NCBI RefSeq assembly: GCF_014203235.1
Contig: NZ_JACHIN010000014.1
Location: 62,001 to 126,000, forward strand
Direction of reading: 5' to 3'
Source: Nonomuraea endophytica
Lineage (GTDB): Bacteria > Actinomycetota > Actinomycetes > Streptosporangiales > Streptosporangiaceae
Length of the DNA stretch: 64,000 bases
This document shows, in pieces, positions 35,201 to 43,465 of the stretch; positions within the stretch are counted from its first letter, which is position 1, and the number at the start of each line of letters is the position of its first letter. A model generated the notes under the pieces. That model was not told the origin of the DNA, made no database searches, and saw only the letters and a list, made by a program, of their open reading frames with translations. Made by a program: the position numbers and the translations under genes.

Positions 35201-36924
35201 GCTTCACCAGCGACGGCGACGTGCTGACCGTCCGGCCGGGCTCCCCCGAGGACGCCGTGTCCGCGCTGCGCGAGCTCAACGGCCGCGACTGGCTGCCCGA
35301 GCGCATCGTGCACATGTGGAACGCCGAGCACGGCAGCGAGCCGATCGACACCTGCCTGCAGCGCGGCCTGCACAGCGTCGTGGCCTTCGCCCGCGCCGCC
35401 GGCGACCTGGGCCTGCCCGGCTGGTGGCTGGACATCGTCACCAGCGGCAGCCACCACGTGCTGCCCGGCGACCGCATGACGCCCGAGCGCGGCACGCTGC
35501 TCGGCCCGGCCCGGCTCATCCCGGTCGAGTACCCGAGGGTGAAGACCCGCCTCATCGACATCGACGAGGTCAGCGCCCGCGAGGTCGTGGCCGAGCTGCT
35601 CACCGAGCCGACCGACCAGGTCGTCGCGCTGCGCGGCGGCCGGCGCTGGATCCCCGACTACGAGTCGCTCGACGCCGCCTACATCGAGGCGGCCCCGCCC
35701 GCGGCGACCGTCCGCAAGGGCGGCGTCTACATGGTGACCGGCGGTCTCGGCGGCATCGGCCTGGCCATGGCCGAGCGCCTGGCCGAGGACTACCAGGCCC
35801 GCCTCGTCCTGCTCGGCCGCACCCCGGTGCCGCCGCAGGACCAGTGGAACCAGATCCTGGCCGCCGACAGCACCGCGAGCGAGGTGCGCCGGCGCATCGA
35901 GGGCCTGCGCCGCCTGCAGTCGGCGGGCATCGAGGTGCTCACCGTCGCCGCCGACGTCTCCAAGCTGGACGACGTACGGCGGGCCGTACGCGAGACCCTG
36001 GACCGGTTCGGCGAGCTGAACGGCGTGCTGCACGCGGCCGGTGTGCCCGCGGTGGGCCTGATGCAGTTCAAGACCGGCGCCGACATGGACCGCGTGCTGG
36101 CCCCGAAGGTGGCCGGGACGCTGGCCCTGGCCGAGGTGCTCAAGGACGTGCCGGTGGACTTCCTGGCGCTGTTCTCCTCCACGACCTCGGCGACCGGCGG
36201 CGGCGCCGGCCAGGTGGACTACTGCGCGGCCAACGCGTTCCTGGACTCCTTCGCCTTCAGCGACGCGCTGCCCGGCGTGGCGCTGGCCTCGATCGACTGG
36301 TGCGAGTGGGAGTGGAACGGCTGGACCGACGGCCTGGAGAACTACGACGAGGGCTCCAAGCAGTACTTCGAGTGGTACCGCGGCCAGTTCGGTCTGTCGT
36401 TCGACGACGGCTGGAAGACGCTGCAGCGGGTGCTGGCCAGCGGCCAGCGGCACGTGGTGGCCTCCACGCAGGAGTTCGCCCCGCTGGTGGCGATGAGCCG
36501 CCGCTCGTCCATCGAGAGCCACCAGGCGACGGTGAAGAAGATCCGCGACGCGTTCGGCAGGCACCCGCGGCCGGACCTGTCGACGGCCTACGTCGAGCCG
36601 CAGAGCGAGACCGAGACCAAGATCGTCGGGGTCTGGGAAGAAGCGCTCGGCCTGGAGCAGGTCGGCATCCATGACAACTTCTTCGAGCTCGGCGGCAACT
36701 CGCTGCTCGGCATGGAGATCATCGCCGACGTCAGGAAGGCCCTGGAGCTGTCGTACCTGCCGCCACACATCCTCTACCAGGCGCCCACGGTGGCCTCCCT
36801 GGCCGAGGCCGCGACCGCGCAGGACAGCGGCGACGACGACGAGCAGGACGACGCCAGGGACCAGCAGCGCTCCAGGATCGCGCAGCGCCGCAACATGCTC
36901 AGGAGTGGGAGGAACAACGTATGA
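32224..36924 (+). CDS. PKS-1: type I polyketide synthase, KS-AT-KR-ACP
   Basis: One module of about 1566 residues. KS (10-425): nucleophile Cys near 179 in VQTFCSTSLVAVH, His in VEAHGTATE and KPNVGHLDRAS. AT (528-840): catalytic Ser in GYSLGEYVAA (about 636) instead of the usual GHSxG, and HAFH near 737, which in canonical ATs marks malonyl-CoA. KR (1165-1370): nucleotide motif VTGGLGGIG and catalytic Tyr in VDYCAAN (about 1333); the Leu-Asp-Asp motif of B-type KRs is absent. ACP: phosphopantetheine Ser in FFELGGNSLLGM (about 1491). The C-terminal tail is acidic then strongly basic. I chose ATG at 32224 because gagggg lies seven bases upstream. It overlaps PKS-2 as ATGA. It should add one two-carbon unit and reduce it to an alcohol. 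Confidence 0.95.
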   Translation: MDQHHSPGESDVAIIGMAGRFPGASDVGTFWRNISSGAESFTTFTDEELIESGVSPATFEQPNYVRIRPILEGIKGFDAAFFGYNPREATLADPQQRIFLECVWEVLESAGYAPTDGRGSVGVFAGMNISGYLLTRLGAFNMGIDTSALMIGNDKDSLATNVSFRLDLNGPSLSVQTFCSTSLVAVHLAGESLRRGECDMAIAGGVSVRIPDRMGYLWEEGGQESPDGHVRTFDAQGRGSMFGDGAAVVALKRLDDAVRDRDTVLAVIRGSAINNDGAIKFSYLAPSIDGQRRCVSSALKRAGVDPNDISYVEAHGTATEVGDPMEAAALTRAFGQTKKKQYCVLGSIKPNVGHLDRASGVTGLIKVIQSLRHELIPGTLHYTSPNPEIDFDNSPFRVTAENTPWPRQDERKRIAGISSLGMGGTNAHVILTEAPVPAPRKQRARRWQILPVSAKSAAAAENSCARLAERLRENDVDLGDVAYTLQLGRRVFNHRKIVIADSTGAAASRLADPAGSLGRNDATVGRKAGFLIAGVGEQYPGMVAELYAEEPAYRADVNECLTVLGLTEPGQLSDIFVTPSAETEDTAGDLARLLGRAAPAPASATEAHLVQPAVFVAEYALARQFIRWGVRPEVMVGYSLGEYVAACLSGVLSLEDALKLVAYRAKLITSQPEGAMLAIASDERRLKTVLGPLFSDELDVAVRTGSQVVLAGPVEAVEAAMQKLLEVKIGHRRLETTHAFHSRMLAPVADELTTWISDNITLNAPEIPYVSNVTGELATAEVVTDPGYWARHMCETVEFGAGLEHVLSIPELALAEIGPGQSLGALTRGHASCDRNQWPLIVTTLPAAGDRQDANAALAAALGRLWLTGVPVDWEVLHDDEGWRPGRVPLPTYPFERQDYWLDIDLNSPMMGGGSGAALFDESDPTSIAKAFPRLPDTEWIHTPVWKQTAHRPARADEATRWLVYTDDGLADSLAAQLRAEGREIVLVRPGDRFTSDGDVLTVRPGSPEDAVSALRELNGRDWLPERIVHMWNAEHGSEPIDTCLQRGLHSVVAFARAAGDLGLPGWWLDIVTSGSHHVLPGDRMTPERGTLLGPARLIPVEYPRVKTRLIDIDEVSAREVVAELLTEPTDQVVALRGGRRWIPDYESLDAAYIEAAPPAATVRKGGVYMVTGGLGGIGLAMAERLAEDYQARLVLLGRTPVPPQDQWNQILAADSTASEVRRRIEGLRRLQSAGIEVLTVAADVSKLDDVRRAVRETLDRFGELNGVLHAAGVPAVGLMQFKTGADMDRVLAPKVAGTLALAEVLKDVPVDFLALFSSTTSATGGGAGQVDYCAANAFLDSFAFSDALPGVALASIDWCEWEWNGWTDGLENYDEGSKQYFEWYRGQFGLSFDDGWKTLQRVLASGQRHVVASTQEFAPLVAMSRRSSIESHQATVKKIRDAFGRHPRPDLSTAYVEPQSETETKIVGVWEEALGLEQVGIHDNFFELGGNSLLGMEIIADVRKALELSYLPPHILYQAPTVASLAEAATAQDSGDDDEQDDARDQQRSRIAQRRNMLRSGRNNV

Positions 36925-39900
36925 CGGAGACCACCGACTATGACTCAGCCATCGCGCTGATCGGGATGTCCGGGCGGTTCCCCGGGGCGAGCAACGTCGA
37001 TGAGCTGTGGAGCAACCTGCTGGCCGGCGTCAAGGGCCTGCGGAAGATCACCGAGGAGGAGCTGACGGAGTCGGGCGCCGAGCCCGGCACGCTGGCCGAC
37101 CCCCGCTACGTCCGCGTCGGCGGACCGGTGGACAACCTGGCGATGTTCGACGCCTCGGTCTTCGGGATCAACCCGCGTGAGGCGGAGTCCATGGACCCGC
37201 AGCACCGGCTCTTCCTGGAGTGCTCGTGGGAGGCGCTGGAGAGCGCCGGCTACTGCCCGACGGACGTCCCCGGACAGGTGGGCGTGTTCGGCGGCTGCGG
37301 CTTCCCCGACTACATCGTCAAGAACATCAACCACCTCATCTACCAGCCGGGCGGCGCGCTGCTCATGGCGGTCGGCAACGAGCGCGACTCCCTCGCCTCG
37401 CTGGTCGCCTACAAGCTGGGCCTGCGCGGCCCGGCGATCTCCGTCCAGACGTTCTGCTCGACCTCGCTGGTCTCCGTCCACCTGGCCTGCCAGAGCCTGC
37501 TGACCTACGAGTGCGACATCGCGCTGGCCGGCGGCGCCTTCACCCCGCTGCCCCAGCCCTCCGGCTACCTGTACGAGCAGGGCGGCATCATGTCGCCCGA
37601 CGGGATCGTGCGCAGCTTCGACGCCGAGGCCGGCGGCACCGTGATGGGCAGCGGCGCCGGCGTGGTCGCGCTCAAGCGCATGTCGGAGGCGCTGGCCGAC
37701 GGCGACGTCATCCACGCGGTGATCCTGGGCTCGGCCGCCAACAACGACGGCCGCATGCGGGCCGGCTACACCGCGCCGGGCGTGGAGGGCCAGGCCGAGG
37801 TGATCGAGTCCGCGCTGGGCGTGGCCGGGGTCAAGCCCGAGACGGTCGGCTACGTCGAGTGCCACGCGACCGGCACCATGCTGGGCGACTCGATCGAGCT
37901 GGCGGCCATGAACCGGGTCTTCCGCACCGGCCGTGACACGCCGTGCGTGCTGGGCTCGGTCAAGCCGAGCCTGGGCCACCTCGACCGGGCGTCGGGCGTG
38001 ACCGGCCTGATGCGGGCCGCCATGAACCTCAAGAACGAGCTGCTGCCCGGCACACCCAACTACCAGACGCCCAACCCGGCGCTGGCCTCGGCGCAGGACC
38101 GCTTCACCGTCCTGACCGAGCACCAGCCGTGGCCGGAGGGCCCGCACCCGCGGCGGGCGGGCGTCAGCTCGTTCGGGCTGGGCGGCACGAACGCGCACGT
38201 GGTCCTGGAGCAGGCGCCGCCGCGCGAGGAGCGGCCGGCCCGTCCCGGCCCGCACCTGCTGGTCTACTCCGGCGGCGACGACCAGGCCCTCACCGACGTG
38301 ACCACCCAGCTGCGCCGCTACCTGGAGGACGAGGACGGCGTGGACCTGGCCGACGTGGCCTACACGCTGCAGGTCTCGCGCGGCGGCTTCGCCAAGCGCC
38401 GGGCGGTCGTGGTCCGCGACCGCGACGACGCGATCGCGGCACTGTCCGACCCGTCGCGCTGGATCGACGGCAAGACGCAGCGCCGCCACGCCAAGGTCAA
38501 GCTGATCCGGCCCGCGGGCGAGGTCCCGGACAGCTGGTGGGCCGACCTGCGTGCCGCCGCCACCGAGCTGGCCACCGGGGAGGCGGCCGCCAAGCTGCGG
38601 GCCGTACCGGATGAGACCGCCGGCGAGGACGACCCGAGCGGCCGTGAGGCGGCGCTCACCGCGTTCGCCTACAGCCTGACCGCGCTCGGCATCCGCACCC
38701 TGCGCGACGGCAAGGACCAGGCCAACGGCGTCGAGGAGCTCGTGGTCGAGCCGGACGGCGACCTGACGGCCGCCGAGTGGGTGCTGGCCGCGCTGGCCAG
38801 GCTGTGGCAGGGCGGTGTGACCGTCGACTGGCCCGCGCTGCACAAGGGCGAGGGGCGGCGCGTGCTGCTGCCGACCTACCCGTTCCAGAAGCGCAGGTTC
38901 TGGGTCAAGCCGCTGCCCGGCAACGCGCAGGCGCCGGTCGCCGAGGGCAAGAACTTCGACCGCTCCCAGTGGACGTACCTGCCCACGTGGAAGCAGCGGC
39001 CGCTGTCCACCACCGACCTGGACGAGCGGCTCAGGCTGGCGGGACCGTGGCTGGTGTTCTCCGCCGACGCGCGCGGCGAGGCGCTCGTCGGGCGGCTGAA
39101 CCAGGCCGGCGCCGAGGTGACCGCGGTACGGCCGGGCGAACGCTTCGAGCAGGACGACGCCGGCGACTTCACCATCCGGGTGGACAAGTCCGACGACGTG
39201 GCCGAGCTGATCTACTCGCTCGTGGCCGGCCCCCGCGCCATCGTGCACGGCTTCAGCCTGGCCAGCCCGGAGGCCTCCGGCGACCCGGTCGAGCACTTCA
39301 CCACCGAGCAGAACCGCGGCTTCTACTCCGTGCTCGCGCTGGCCAGGGAACTGGTGGACAACACCGGCTCGGCCCCGCGCGCGGAGCTGGTGCTGCTGAC
39401 CTCGCAGGCGGTGGGCGTGGCCGGCGCCGACCTGCGCCACCCCGAGCACTCCACGCTCGCGGCACTCGCCCCGAGCCTGGCCCAGGAGAACCCCCGGCTG
39501 CGCGCGCGGCACATCGACGCCGACGAGGTCGCCGAGGACGCCCTGCACCTGCTGGCCGCCCAGATCCTGGCCGCCTCCGTCGCCCCCTACGAAGGACCGA
39601 TGGCGGTACGCGCCGGCGAGACCTTCGTCCGCGCCTACGACCAGCACCCCATCGCCGAGCCCGAGGGCGAGGCCCGGCCGATCCGCGACGGCGACACCGT
39701 GCTCATCACCGGCGGTCTCGGCGACGTGGGCCTGGTGCTCTCCCGCCACCTGGCCAGCACGTACGGCTGCCGCCTCGTGCTGACCGCCCGCTCCCCGCTG
39801 CCGCCGCGCGAGGAATGGGACGACTACCTGGCCGGGCACGACGGGGACCGTACCTCGCGGCACATCCGCAACATCCGCGACCTGGAGGCGCGGGGCGCCA

Positions 39901-40781
39901 CCGTGCTCCCGCTGTCGGCGGACGTGGCGAACGAGGAGCAGATGGCGGCCGTCGTCAAGGCCGCGGTCAGCCGGTTCGGCACCATCGACGTCGTGGTCCA
40001 CGGCGCCGGGGTGCAGGACGGGGCGTACTTCAACTTCGCCCACCTCATGGACCGTCAGCAGTGCGATGCCCACCTGGCCGCCAAGGTCACCGGGTTCCAC
40101 GTGCTGCAGAAGGTCCTGGGCGATCGCTGCCCCGAGCGCCGGATCACGCTGTCGTCGATCGCCTCGGTGCTGGGCGGGATGACGCTGGCGCCGTACGCGG
40201 CGGCCAACGCCGCGCTGGACGCCTACGTCAGGCAGGCCAGGACCGCGGGCGAGGGCCGTTGGGTCACCGTCGACTGGGACACCTGGGCGATCGACCCCGA
40301 CCGGGTCGAGGGCCACAGCGAGGCCGTGGTCGGCTACGCGATGGCGCCCGCCGAGGGCGTGGACGTCTTCGAGCGCACGCTGTCGGCCGCCGACCGCGCC
40401 GGACATTTCGTCATTTCGACGGGCTGGCTGGAGACCCGGATCGCGCAGTGGGTCACCGGCGACATCCACGACACCGACGGCGACTTCGACGAGCAGGAGC
40501 GCCACCCCCGGCCCGAGCTGAACAACGCCTACGTCGAGCCCGCCCCCGGCACCGAGACCACGCTGGCCGACATCTGGTCACGCGTCCTCGGCATCGAGCC
40601 GATCGGCGCGCTGGACAACTTCTTCGAGCTCGGCGGCCACTCGCTGCTGGCGATCGAGCTGACGACCCGCATCCGCCGGGCCGTGAGCGCCTCGATCCCG
40701 GTCACGGGACTGCTGGAGTGCCCGACGGTCCGCCAGCTCGCCGCTCTTCTCGACGCGAGGGACGAGGATGAAGCAGCCTGA
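36921..40781 (+). CDS. PKS-2: type I polyketide synthase, KS-(degenerate AT)-KR-ACP
   Basis: The 1286-residue module has an intact KS (11-425; Cys near 179 in VQTFCSTSLVSVH, His in VECHATGTM and KPSLGHLDRAS), KR (926-1130; ITGGLGDVG, Tyr in YAAANAALDA) and ACP (Ser in FFELGGHSLLAI near 1237). Between residues about 487 and 653 the AT is reduced to its edges: the linker DLADVAYTLQVSRGGF, a weak copy of the AT N-terminus (LIRPAGEVPDSWWADL) and the exit sequence LLPTYPFQKRRFWV. The catalytic GxSxG and the HAFH region are gone. The ACP must be loaded by another acyltransferase or from the hydroxymalonyl-ACP cassette. No thioesterase follows. The last 14 bases overlap the acyl-CoA dehydrogenase gene. 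Confidence 0.93.
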   Translation: MTETTDYDSAIALIGMSGRFPGASNVDELWSNLLAGVKGLRKITEEELTESGAEPGTLADPRYVRVGGPVDNLAMFDASVFGINPREAESMDPQHRLFLECSWEALESAGYCPTDVPGQVGVFGGCGFPDYIVKNINHLIYQPGGALLMAVGNERDSLASLVAYKLGLRGPAISVQTFCSTSLVSVHLACQSLLTYECDIALAGGAFTPLPQPSGYLYEQGGIMSPDGIVRSFDAEAGGTVMGSGAGVVALKRMSEALADGDVIHAVILGSAANNDGRMRAGYTAPGVEGQAEVIESALGVAGVKPETVGYVECHATGTMLGDSIELAAMNRVFRTGRDTPCVLGSVKPSLGHLDRASGVTGLMRAAMNLKNELLPGTPNYQTPNPALASAQDRFTVLTEHQPWPEGPHPRRAGVSSFGLGGTNAHVVLEQAPPREERPARPGPHLLVYSGGDDQALTDVTTQLRRYLEDEDGVDLADVAYTLQVSRGGFAKRRAVVVRDRDDAIAALSDPSRWIDGKTQRRHAKVKLIRPAGEVPDSWWADLRAAATELATGEAAAKLRAVPDETAGEDDPSGREAALTAFAYSLTALGIRTLRDGKDQANGVEELVVEPDGDLTAAEWVLAALARLWQGGVTVDWPALHKGEGRRVLLPTYPFQKRRFWVKPLPGNAQAPVAEGKNFDRSQWTYLPTWKQRPLSTTDLDERLRLAGPWLVFSADARGEALVGRLNQAGAEVTAVRPGERFEQDDAGDFTIRVDKSDDVAELIYSLVAGPRAIVHGFSLASPEASGDPVEHFTTEQNRGFYSVLALARELVDNTGSAPRAELVLLTSQAVGVAGADLRHPEHSTLAALAPSLAQENPRLRARHIDADEVAEDALHLLAAQILAASVAPYEGPMAVRAGETFVRAYDQHPIAEPEGEARPIRDGDTVLITGGLGDVGLVLSRHLASTYGCRLVLTARSPLPPREEWDDYLAGHDGDRTSRHIRNIRDLEARGATVLPLSADVANEEQMAAVVKAAVSRFGTIDVVVHGAGVQDGAYFNFAHLMDRQQCDAHLAAKVTGFHVLQKVLGDRCPERRITLSSIASVLGGMTLAPYAAANAALDAYVRQARTAGEGRWVTVDWDTWAIDPDRVEGHSEAVVGYAMAPAEGVDVFERTLSAADRAGHFVISTGWLETRIAQWVTGDIHDTDGDFDEQERHPRPELNNAYVEPAPGTETTLADIWSRVLGIEPIGALDNFFELGGHSLLAIELTTRIRRAVSASIPVTGLLECPTVRQLAALLDARDEDEAA

Positions 40782-41925
40782 GTACCTGCGAACGGTACAG
40801 GCCTTCGCCCGCCGCGAACTCCTGGGCAAGGACGCCTACCTCGACTCGCTGGCCGAGGCTCCGCTGCCGCTCTACGAGCGGTTCGCGGAGACCGGCCTGG
40901 CGAACTGGTGGCTGCCCGAGGAGAGCGGCGGGCTGGGCCTCGGCCTGGAAGAGAGCGTGCGGATCACCGCCGAGCTGGCCTACGCCGACGCGGGGGTGGC
41001 CTTCACGCTCTTCATCCCGGTCCTGACGACAAGCATGGTCTCCTGGTACGGCAGCGCCGAACTGAAGGAACGTCACCTGAAGCCGCTGGTCAACGGCGGC
41101 TACGCGGCGACCCTGGGCAGCGAGCACGCCGCCGGCAGCGAACTGGCCAGGATCACCACCACGGCCCGCCGCGAAGGCGACCAGATCGTGCTCGACGGCG
41201 AGAAGGCGTTCTCCACCAACACCGGCTTCGCGAACTTCCTCGTGGTGGTCGCGCGGGCCCAGGACGACCCGGCGGGCTACCTCGCCGTCCTGGTCCCGCG
41301 CGACACCCCCGGCGTCAAGGTCGACAAGCGCTGGGACGTCATCGGCCTGCGCTCGTCGGCCACCTACCAGGTCTCCCTGTCAGGCGTACGGGTGCCCGCG
41401 GCCAACGTGCTGCGCGGCAACGGCCTGCGCCTGCTGGAGATCGGCCTGAACGCCAGCCGCATCCTCATCGCCACCACGGCGCTGGGCATCGCCCGCCGCA
41501 TCCGCGACGTCTGCATGGAGTACGGCAAGGCCAAGCAGGTCAAGGGCGCCCCGCTGGCCAACAACGCGGTCTTCGCCTCCAGGCTCGGCCAGTTCGAGAT
41601 GCAGATCGAGGTCATGGCCAACCAGTGCCTGGCGGCGGCGCGGGCGTACGACGAGGTGGCGGCCAGGCCGGACGCCGGCGAGGAGTTCCTGCGCGTCGGC
41701 ACGCTCAAGCAGGCGCTGACGACGAAGATGTTCTGCGGCCAGACCGGCTGGCAGATCGCCTCGGCGGCGTCGGAGATGTTCGGCGGGCTCGGCTACACGC
41801 ACGAGTCGGTCATCGGCAAGCTGCTGCGCGACATGCGTTACGTCTCGATCGTGGAGGGCGGCGACGACGTCCTGCGCGAGCTGGTCTTCAGCCGGTACGT
41901 GGTTCCGGTGTCGAAGCGGTCGTGA
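40768..41925 (+). CDS. Acyl-CoA dehydrogenase-like tailoring or unit-supply enzyme
   Basis: The 385-residue FAD protein spans the whole acyl-CoA dehydrogenase fold: N-terminal helical domain (FAETGLANWWLPEESGGLGL), the flavin-contact block LGSEHAAGSELARI, DGEKAFSTNTGFANFLVVVA, and the C-terminal EMFGGLGYTHESVIGKLLRD with the probable catalytic Glu in SIVEGGDDVLRE. It is diverged from the FkbI-type enzyme at 44530-45654 and its gene overlaps PKS-2, so it may act on a carrier-bound chain made by PKS-1 or PKS-2, for example by alpha,beta-desaturation. That assignment is inference. The stop lies in a 38-base convergent overlap with the PPTase gene. Confidence 0.9.
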   Translation: MKQPEYLRTVQAFARRELLGKDAYLDSLAEAPLPLYERFAETGLANWWLPEESGGLGLGLEESVRITAELAYADAGVAFTLFIPVLTTSMVSWYGSAELKERHLKPLVNGGYAATLGSEHAAGSELARITTTARREGDQIVLDGEKAFSTNTGFANFLVVVARAQDDPAGYLAVLVPRDTPGVKVDKRWDVIGLRSSATYQVSLSGVRVPAANVLRGNGLRLLEIGLNASRILIATTALGIARRIRDVCMEYGKAKQVKGAPLANNAVFASRLGQFEMQIEVMANQCLAAARAYDEVAARPDAGEEFLRVGTLKQALTTKMFCGQTGWQIASAASEMFGGLGYTHESVIGKLLRDMRYVSIVEGGDDVLRELVFSRYVVPVSKRS

Positions 41926-42664
41926 CGACGGCCGCGGCGTAGCCGGGCGCCACGTCCAGCCAGCGCACCGGCCACTCACCGTCAAGGGAGCGCGAGCCCA
42001 CCAGGGCCGCGCTCCCTTCGCGTGCCGGGGTGACCCGGGTGTCGCGCAGCCCGGCCAGGCCGACGCCGGTGGCCTTGATGTAGGCCTCCTTGGCGGTCCA
42101 CAGCCGGAAGAACTCGGGCGCGCCCGCCGCGCGGACGCGCTCGACTTCCTCCGGTTGGTACATGCGCGCGGCCAGCTCCAGGATGTCGGCGTCGGGGCTG
42201 ATGCGCTCGACGTCGACCCCCACCCTTCGGCCCTCGGGAGCGACCGCGATCAGCGCCCACTCCCCCGAATGCGACAGATTGAAGTCCAAACCCCGGCCAG
42301 CGCTAGGACGGTCGCACCCGTCCGACAGACAGCCGCACCCATCCAGCGGACGGTCGGACCCGTCCGCGGCGAGGGCGAGACCAAGCCCGCCGCCGTGTCC
42401 TTCCGTTTGAGGTCCTTCCGTGTGGGGTCCTTCCGTGTGGAAGGCGATGCGGGGGCGGCCGCCGCCCTCCGTGCTGAAGGCGAGCCGGGCGGCGGGGATG
42501 CCGCACAGCTCGCCCAGGATCTGCTTGAGCGTCGAGCGCGCCACCACCCAGCGGCGGCGTTCCAGCGGGTCGGCGAAACGCAGCGCCCGCTCGCACTCGG
42601 CCTCGGAAAGGGCCGACCAGCCGGGCATGCCCGGCCGGTCGAGGTGCACCTTCCACACCTTCAC
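41888..42664 (-). CDS. Sfp-type 4'-phosphopantetheinyl transferase with repeat insert
   Basis: The enzyme attaches phosphopantetheine to the carrier domains of the PKSs and the discrete ACP. The 258-residue product has the substrate-binding blocks ADPLERRRWVVARSTLKQIL, then LDFNLSHSGEWALIAVA, the Mg2+-binding VGVDVERI and the signature FFRLWTAKEAYIKATGVGL. Between RPRI and DFNLSHS, where the family has only a short loop, about 55 residues are inserted: HTEGP/QTEG repeats and then DGSDRP/DGCDRP units. The core motifs are intact, so it is likely active. The GTG at 42664 overlaps the thioesterase stop as GTGA. Confidence 0.92.
   Translation of the reverse strand: MKVWKVHLDRPGMPGWSALSEAECERALRFADPLERRRWVVARSTLKQILGELCGIPAARLAFSTEGGGRPRIAFHTEGPHTEGPQTEGHGGGLGLALAADGSDRPLDGCGCLSDGCDRPSAGRGLDFNLSHSGEWALIAVAPEGRRVGVDVERISPDADILELAARMYQPEEVERVRAAGAPEFFRLWTAKEAYIKATGVGLAGLRDTRVTPAREGSAALVGSRSLDGEWPVRWLDVAPGYAAAVVTTASTPEPRTG
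42401..42445 (-). repeat. 15-bp tandem repeat inside the PPTase gene
   Basis: Three 15-bp units of ttccgtgtggggtcc type lie head to tail and keep the frame, encoding TEGPH/TEGPQ units. More degenerate repeats of about 20 bp continue to about 42300, encoding the DGSDRP/DGCDRP part of the insert. Confidence 0.85.
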
Positions 42665-43455
42665 ACCCACGGCCGCAGCGCCTCCGCGAGGATGCGGTGC
42701 GTGAGCATGGCCTGCTCGAAGACGGCGAAGTGGCCGCCGTCGAAGGGCCGCAGCACGAACGCCGCCGCGGTCTGGTCCCGCCAGCCGATCACCTTCGACT
42801 CGGCGATGCGCGGGTCCCTGGTGCTCGGCAGCGCGGTGATCGGCAGGTCCAGAGGAGGCTCCTGCGCGTACGTGTAGGTCTCCTTGATCGTGAAGTCGGC
42901 CTGGATGGCCGGCAGGATCATCGCCATGGCGCCCTCGTCGCTGAGGAGCCACTCCGGCGTGCCGCCGAGCCCGCGGAGAAACGACACCAGCTGCGGCCTG
43001 GTCATCGTGCGCACCGGCTGGCCGTCCTCGTAGGTAACCTGCGGCGCGTCGCAGCCGGAGACGAACAGGTGCACCGGCTCCGGCCCGCCGCGCCGCCGGA
43101 TCTCCCTGACCAGCTCGAACGCCACGAGCGCGCCGAGACTGTGCCCGTAGAGCGCATAGCGCCGCCCGGCGGCGTTCAGCTCCACGTCGGCCAGGACGAC
43201 ATCCGACAGGTCGGAGACCAGGGCCCCCATCCGCTCGTAGGCCGGCTCCTTGTGCCTGGCCTCCCGGCCGGGCGGCTGCACCGGCTGGACCGCCACCCCC
43301 GGCAGCTTGCGCTGCCAGAGGCGGAAGGCCGAGGCCGCGCCGCCCGCGTGGGGCAGGCAGTACAGCGGGAGCGCGCCGGGTTCGGCGCCGGTCTGCGTGC
43401 GGAAGGGCAGCCAACGGTTGAGCGCGTCCGTGCTCATCATGTCGTTGACGGTCAT
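42661..43455 (-). CDS. Type II thioesterase
   Basis: The stand-alone alpha/beta-hydrolase removes aberrant or stalled acyl groups from carrier domains; it could also release the product, since no module in the window has its own TE domain. The 264-residue product contains LYCLPHAGGAASAF, the nucleophile elbow YGHSLGALVAFEL (about residue 105) and the histidine in FDGGHFAVFEQ. The ATG at 43455 was chosen because gagg lies eight bases upstream. It is between the FkbH-type and PPTase genes, overlapping the latter. Confidence 0.93.
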   Translation of the reverse strand: MTVNDMMSTDALNRWLPFRTQTGAEPGALPLYCLPHAGGAASAFRLWQRKLPGVAVQPVQPPGREARHKEPAYERMGALVSDLSDVVLADVELNAAGRRYALYGHSLGALVAFELVREIRRRGGPEPVHLFVSGCDAPQVTYEDGQPVRTMTRPQLVSFLRGLGGTPEWLLSDEGAMAMILPAIQADFTIKETYTYAQEPPLDLPITALPSTRDPRIAESKVIGWRDQTAAAFVLRPFDGGHFAVFEQAMLTHRILAEALRPWV

Positions 43456-43465
43456 GGGGGGCGCC

